Assembly (NCBI RefSeq): GCF_009870125.1
Contig: NC_046683.1
Span: 15,633,001-15,697,000 of the forward strand
Length of the DNA stretch: 64,000 bases
Origin: Drosophila pseudoobscura
Taxonomy: Eukaryota > Arthropoda > Insecta > Diptera > Drosophilidae
Direction: 5' to 3'
How positions within the stretch are numbered: position 1 is the stretch's first letter; each line of letters begins with the position of its first letter. Below, piece after piece: positions 60,501 through 64,000 of the stretch. Made by a program: the position numbers and the translations under genes. The notes below the pieces were generated by a model. The model was given only the letters and a program-made list of their open reading frames with translations, was not told where the DNA came from and searched no databases.

Positions 60501-63500
60501 TCCGACTCCGACTCCGATTCCGAGTGGAACTCTCTTTTTTTATGGCCAGTTCTGTTGTTGTTTCTTACTTTGATTTTGTACAACAATTTTGATGCCACTT
60601 CCACTGGCTGCCTGCCTGCCTGCCACTTCTTTGTTCTTTATTCTTAATGTGATTTAAACTTAATTTGTTTGTGGCATGTAAGCCCAGCTCCAGCCCCGAC
60701 TCCAACTCCAGCTCCAACTCCAATTCCAATTCCAACTCCAATTCCGGAGTGCAATGAGATTCTTGAGAAATGTTTTGTTGAGCCCGGAAAAACGGGTTTC
60801 GGCTCTGGGGTTTCTTTTTCGGGCACCTTCTACGTGGTGGCACCTTAAAAGGCCAAAGACAACGACCATGTCTGGGGCCACGCCCCGTCGCAGCACTAAT
60901 TAAGACCATTAAAGAGCATTTAATTAAATTAAACAATTAAAAGAGAGCCACAACATAAGAGGCTGCCCAAAAATAATCGAACATCGTGAATACAATTCTT
61001 TGGGGAGCCCAGAACCCATCATCTACTCCCCATAGGGGATTTTTACTAAGTAAATTACATTAAAAAAAAAAACCAAAAACGATTAAAAAATAAAAATACA
61101 TATGCACCTAAAATCTGAGAAAAAAACACTGAGAATCGTATAGTTACTCCCAAGAGTGGCAATTGTAAATAGAAAGTGATTTTAGCTACATTTTACCATT
61201 TATATGAAAATATTTCATTTAAAAAATGTACACAAAAGTTAATGGAAATATATTTAATATTTAATGGAAATATATTTGATATATAATTCAAATATATTTC
61301 AAAATTAAAATCAATATTTGTATATTTCGATAAAATATTTCCCAAAAATTTAATAAACTTTATTTAATTTAAAGTGTTTTATATTGAAATATATAAAAAA
61401 TACTTTTCAAAAGATTTAAAAATCTTAACCTTTTTTGCATTCAAAAACCGATTATTTAATTTCCTTTTACTATGCCATTTTTTCTTCGAGTGTACATACA
61501 TGTGTGGGTTATATTCGGTGGTCAAAAATGATGGATATTTGATTGACATGTGAACGAACACCCAGCAGCCGACTAGCCCAAGGGCCAATATCTCTCTCAG
61601 GGAGAGGCTGGGAGCAGGAGAGCTGGGCTCCTTCCTCTGTGGGGATCTTTGGATACGCCTCAATGAATCATGTATACACATCAATAGATTTACCTTTGAC
61701 CGACTCTGAATTATTCATGGCTCTGGGCTACCCGAAAATTACGCAAAAAAAAGCGACATTCAATTGGCCACAGCCATGAATATCGAATATCGAATATCGA
61801 ATACCAAATACCTTAATTATTCTCGTTTGTGTTCATCGTTTGTTTCCATTCATAAATAAACCACCGACTGACAGATGACAAATAAAATCGTTGTCATTTC
61901 GGGGGGTAGGGGGTGAGGGCGAGACACTAAGCCATGACTAAGAGACAGAGAATATTTAGCATGGAAACATCATAAAAATCTCAAATCGAATGGTTAGTTT
62001 ATGCAAATCGGTAGCAGGAGAGGGAGGGCCATTCAACGGTGGCAGAAGATCATTAGGCATCCTCGATGAAACGAGAGGGGGAGGGGGAGGGGGAGGGCAA
62101 TGGCTCCCCCCCTTCAATTGCAATTTATTCGTTTACGAAATGCTCTCCCTTTTACACCTGACATTATGCTAATTGCAACAAACAGCAAACAAACAGCAAA
62201 CACATGTTCACATCGCACTTTTCGGCCCGAATTGGTTTCTCTTTTTTAGTGGAGATGTAACCCCCTATCCCCTGCCCCAGATAGACCCCTGCTCGGATAA
62301 TTTGTGTGTTTCAAATTAAAAATGTAAATGAGAAAATCATTTAAACAACCAGTTCCACAACAAAAGATCGCCGGATACTTTGAGATCTTTTGTCTGATTT
62401 ATTTTCTAAAGGCAGGTCGCTCGATCGCTCGATCGGTCGTCTGTTTTGTGTATTTTAATTAGAGTGGAAATTGGCGGGCAATTTGTTGTTGCCTAAACGA
62501 CAAAATCAATAATCAATAAACTATGCAAATCGTTCGACAGTCTTTGAATGCGATTTTATAAGTTATTAGTTTTAAATTGCCATTAATTAAAGGAAGTCCA
62601 AAGGGAAATGCAAATGAGAGAATTCGTTTGCTTAGAATCAGACGTGTCCGATCTTTTGTCGAACAAAGCAAACAATTTGCACTTGTCGCCGTCATTTGAG
62701 TTATCACAGGCTTCGCCACCGCCATTCGATTGGCTATGGATCAGTCCGGCGGAACTAGCCGCCGGCAGTCCAACCCGGAAAGCGCATGGATCCACCACAA
62801 GAATATTTGGAAGCGGTCCCAGGGCCAAAGGTAGAATCTCTGTCTTTTCACTCGTTCTGCTAAATAAATTTTCCCCTTTCTTCCTTCCCACCCTCGGAGC
62901 GCACTTAAACCTCCGCAACGATTCTGCTCCTTGGAGCGTACTTAAACCTCCGCAACGATTCTTCTTCTCGGAGCGTAATTAAACCTCCGCAACGATCCTT
63001 CTCCTCGGAGCGTACTTCAAACTCCGCAACGATCCTTCTCTTCGGAGCGTATTTAAACCTCCGCAACGATCCTTCTCCTCGGAGCATACTTAAACCTCCG
63101 CAACGATTCTTCTCCTCGGAGCGTACTTAAACCTCCGCAACGATTCTTCTCCTCGGAGCGTACTTAAACCTCCGCAACGATTCTTCCCCTCGGAGCGTAC
63201 TTCAAACTCCGCAACGATTCTTCTCCTTGGAGCGTATTTAAACCTCTGCAACGATTCTTCTCTTCGGAGCGTACTTAAACCTCCGCAACGATCCTTCTTC
63301 TCGGAGCGTACTTAAACCTCCGCAACGATCCTTCTTCTCGGAGCGTACTTAAACCTCCGCAACGATACTTCTCCTTGGAGCGTACTTAAACCTCCGCAAC
63401 GATTCTTCTCCTTGGAGCGTACTTAAACCTCCGCAACGATTCTTCTCCTCGGAGCGTACTTAAACCTCCGCAACGATTCTTCTCCTCGGAGCGTACTTAA

Positions 63501-64000
63501 ACCTCCGCATCGATCATTCTCCTCGGAGCGTACTTAAACCTCCGCAACGATTCTTCTCCTCGGAGCTTACTTAAACCTCCGCACGGCTGCCACTTACTTG
63601 TAGGATCCATGAGTATTCTGACAGGTGCCGCCATATTTGCAAGGATTCGACTGGCACTCCTCGACATCCTCGGCGCAAGTGCGTCCCATGAAGCCGGGTG
63701 GACAGGTGCAGGTGAAGCTACTGCTGCCGGCCAGGGCCGTGCAGGTGGCACCGTTCCGACAGGGCGAACTGGCGCACAGATTCTTCGTCTCGCAGTGTTC
63801 TCCTGGAATATTAGATAGCCATTCGATGAGATACTCCCTTGCCACTTCTTCTCTATGTTGAGCACTTACCCGTATAGCCATTGGCACAGGCGCATGTGGC
63901 CTCCTGGAGGGTCTTCAGCTGGCAGGTGCCGCCGTTGTAGCATCGATGCCGATCGCAGGCATTCGGGACGGCGATCTCGCAGAGCGACTCGTTGAAGCCG
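47805..64000 (-). CDS. N: Notch receptor (N-terminus outside window)
   Basis: Seven minus-strand exons (64000-63870, 63802-63598, 60209-60079, 55349-49135, 49057-48751, 48670-48239, 48148-47805) splice without frame breaks into 2,587 residues, the whole protein except the signal peptide, EGF1 and most of EGF2. Residue numbers below count from the window edge. EGF repeats 3-36 fill residues 9-1320. Three LNRs follow (from MCRQRGCQEKQ to WDGLDCENK), then the heterodimerisation region and a transmembrane helix (about 1618-1636, ITGIILVIIALAFFGMVL). Next are a RAM segment with VTWLPEGF, ankyrin repeats (about 1765-2010), PPSYEDC (about 2219, a Nedd4-type WW-binding motif) and an opa polyglutamine tract (33 Q, H, 6 Q), ending in a PEST-like tail that closes GSEAIYI. 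Notch is the cell-surface receptor for Delta and Serrate; after ADAM and gamma-secretase cleavage its intracellular part works with Su(H) in the nucleus. All Cys patterns look intact. Many substitutions relative to D. melanogaster fall in the tail and juxtamembrane region. Confidence 0.97.
48149..48238 (-). other. Notch intron, 90 bp
   Basis: GTAAGA donor and ATTTCGCAG acceptor, phase 1. It joins CGSP to DSFHSGQMN. Confidence 0.9.
48239..48670 (-). CDS. N: Notch exon: opa polyglutamine exon
   Basis: 432 nt coding SPSPAKSRPSLPTSPTHIQ, GSNLNSLLG, LGIISPTGSDMG, then 33 Gln, His and 6 Gln (48300-48419), and GGLEFGSAGLDLNGFCGSP. It ends at GTAAGA in phase 1. Confidence 0.95.
48300..48419 (-). repeat. 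CAG/CAA (opa) repeat coding polyglutamine
   Basis: 40 codons: 33 Gln, one His (CAT at 48318-48320) and 6 Gln. CAG is interrupted by scattered CAA. This opa repeat, first described in Notch, lies in the C-terminal transactivation region. Confidence 0.97.
48671..48750 (-). other. Notch intron, 80 bp
   Basis: GTGAGT donor and TTTGTAG acceptor, phase 1. It joins AYLG to SPSPAKSRPS. Confidence 0.9.
48751..49057 (-). CDS. N: Notch exon: C-terminal tail, part 1
   Basis: 307 nt coding NAQSLQSLPPGNGLDMIKLD, the GSPFQQELLNGQG segment, Gly/Asn repeats and SPPYSNQSPPHS, to HAYLG, ending at GTGAGT in phase 1. Confidence 0.94.
49058..49134 (-). other. Notch intron, 77 bp
   Basis: GTGAGT donor and TTTCACAG acceptor, phase 0. 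It removes the read-through frame and joins DCIK to NAQSLQSL. Confidence 0.9.
49135..55349 (-). CDS. N: Notch main exon: EGF6 to ankyrin repeats and PPSY
   Basis: One exon of 6,215 nt, fully open. From 5' to 3' it holds EGF6 end to EGF36 (55349 to about 51840), a Gly/Ser linker, LNRs (about 51760-51410), the heterodimerisation region (about 51410-50990), transmembrane helix (about 50905-50970), RAM, ankyrin repeats (about 50530-49780), a Lys-rich segment (QTAKQKAAKKAKL), Gly/Asn repeats (about 49490-49430), and PPSYEDCIK at the donor ATCAAG|GTGAGT (phase 0). Confidence 0.97.
56645..56652 (-). promoter_or_regulatory. Candidate Su(H) site
   Basis: CGTGGGAA on the minus strand fits YGTGRGAA. 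Sequence match only. Confidence 0.3.
57506..57529. repeat. (CA)n microsatellite
   Basis: About 12 CA dinucleotides followed by a short TA run, in the large Notch intron. Confidence 0.9.
58263..58340. repeat. CAGTCC/CAGCCA hexamer array
   Basis: About ten tandem hexamers of CAGTCC type, then CAGCCA type, in the large Notch intron. Confidence 0.8.
59345..59352 (-). promoter_or_regulatory. Candidate Su(H) site
   Basis: TGTGGGAA on the minus strand is the high-affinity form of the Su(H) consensus. Sequence match only. Confidence 0.3.
59623..59639. repeat. Poly-G run
   Basis: A run of about 13 G in the Notch intron. A similar run lies at 15880-15895 in the left part of the window. Confidence 0.8.
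60079..60209 (-). CDS. N: Notch exon: end of EGF5 and most of EGF6
   Basis: 131 nt coding CVCPTGYKGKDC through NGLSYDCKCTT, ending ACAG|GTGAGT in phase 1. Confidence 0.95.
60219..60246. repeat. (AG)n microsatellite at Notch 3' splice site
   Basis: About 14 AG dinucleotides on the plus strand, which is (CT)n on the Notch sense strand, ending about 9 bases before the acceptor AG of the exon at 60209. It appears to serve as the polypyrimidine tract. Confidence 0.85.
60690..60745. repeat. Degenerate CCAACT/CCAATT hexamer repeat
   Basis: About nine tandem hexamers alternating CCAACT, CCAGCT and CCAATT in the Notch intron. Confidence 0.75.
61115..61495. repeat. AT-rich element in Notch intron
   Basis: It is bordered on the left by AACACTGAGAATCG and on the right by TTTTTTCTTCGAGTGTA, with ATATTT-rich DNA between. 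The edge words resemble the CACTCAGAGAAAA edges of the blocks at 3123 and 19113. Confidence 0.35.
62894..63583. repeat. 37-bp minisatellite, 18 full copies and a partial 19th
   Basis: The unit contains CGGAGCGTACTTAAACC followed by TCCGCAACGATTCTTCTCCT (plus strand). The GCAACG word of the first copy (62915) and of the last full copy (63544) are 629 bp apart, exactly 17 x 37, so no copy has gained or lost a base. Copies differ only by substitutions, such as ATTC/ATCC and CTCCTC/CTTCTC/CTCCTT. The array ends about a dozen bases from the 5' splice site at 63597. Confidence 0.97.
63598..63802 (-). CDS. N: Notch exon: EGF4 and most of EGF5
   Basis: 205 nt coding from EHCETKNLCASSPCRNG to NTHGSYN, ending TACAA|GTAAGT in phase 2. 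Confidence 0.95.
63803..63869 (-). other. Notch intron, 67 bp
   Basis: GTAAGT donor and ATATTCCAG acceptor, phase 1. Splicing gives GYTG-EHCETKNLC across the junction. Confidence 0.9.
63870..64000 (-). CDS. N: Notch exon: end of EGF2 and most of EGF3 (partial)
   Basis: Reads GFNESLCEIAVPNACD, then RHRCYNGGTCQLKT, to GYTG. It ends at ACGG|GTAAGT in phase 1. It is cut by the window edge, so its 5' limit is unknown. Confidence 0.93.

Larger units (their letters stand above)
60210..63597 (-). other. Notch intron, 3.4 kb, with minisatellite
   Basis: GTAAGT donor and TTTTACAG acceptor, phase 2. It contains a 37-bp minisatellite near the donor, an AT-rich element (61115-61495), a hexanucleotide patch (60690-60745), and a CT microsatellite directly at the acceptor. 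No nested gene was recognised. Confidence 0.9.

Noticed and set aside
1-64000. tRNA genes, rRNA, CRISPR arrays, bacterial-type operons, viral or transposase open frames
   Set aside because: None were recognised by eye. The window has fly gene structure throughout, and no reverse-transcriptase or transposase motif was seen.

Overview
The window is fly DNA from the Notch region of a Drosophila X chromosome (Muller element A, band 3C equivalent). The right-hand quarter encodes, on the minus strand, all but the N-terminus of a Notch receptor that aligns closely over its whole length with the D. melanogaster protein as I remember it. The next genes (CG18508, Follicle cell protein 3C and a TXNDC17-type thioredoxin, CG3939-like) are the known neighbours 3' of Notch. 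Introns of 60-90 bp, TATCGATA promoter motifs, CAG/CAA 'opa' repeats and GC-rich third codon positions also fit Drosophila. The species is not D. melanogaster. An obscura-group or similar species is possible, but I cannot settle it from the sequence.

Layout. 1-24 kb: mostly non-coding, AT-rich and simple-sequence DNA, read as the interior of a very long intron, probably of dunce. It holds one intact intronless gene for a secreted, Thr-rich, basic-tailed protein of the 'new glue' type (11.4-11.8 kb) and a possible broken gene on the opposite strand (12.0-12.4 kb). 24.0-25.2 kb: a two-exon gene for Integrator subunit 15. 25-40 kb: non-coding, with one good candidate first coding exon on the minus strand (30.8 kb, ending in a consensus 5' splice site). 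Synteny suggests it belongs to dunce, but this is not proven. Around it lie CT-rich, motif-repeat and promoter-like DNA. 40-45.1 kb: a compact block of four small genes: the TXNDC17-like gene (minus), a MADF-domain gene (plus), Fcp3C (plus) and CG18508 (plus). 45.1-47.8 kb: intergenic DNA and the Notch 3' UTR.

47.8-64 kb: Notch in seven exons. From C- to N-terminus it shows the PEST/opa tail, ankyrin repeats, RAM segment, transmembrane helix, heterodimerisation region, three LNRs and EGF repeats up to the end of EGF2. The window stops inside that exon, so EGF1, most of EGF2 and the signal peptide are missing. The coding parts seen add up to 2,587 residues.

The genes do not form a pathway. 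They are neighbours with different jobs: cell-cell signalling (Notch), eggshell (Fcp3C), larval glue (new-glue type), snRNA processing and transcription attenuation (IntS15), redox (TXNDC17-like) and chromatin or DNA binding (MADF). The most striking non-genic structure is an array of 18 full copies and one partial copy of a 37-bp unit, without length change, in a Notch intron. It ends about a dozen bases from a 5' splice site. The other end of the same intron has a CT microsatellite serving as its polypyrimidine tract.
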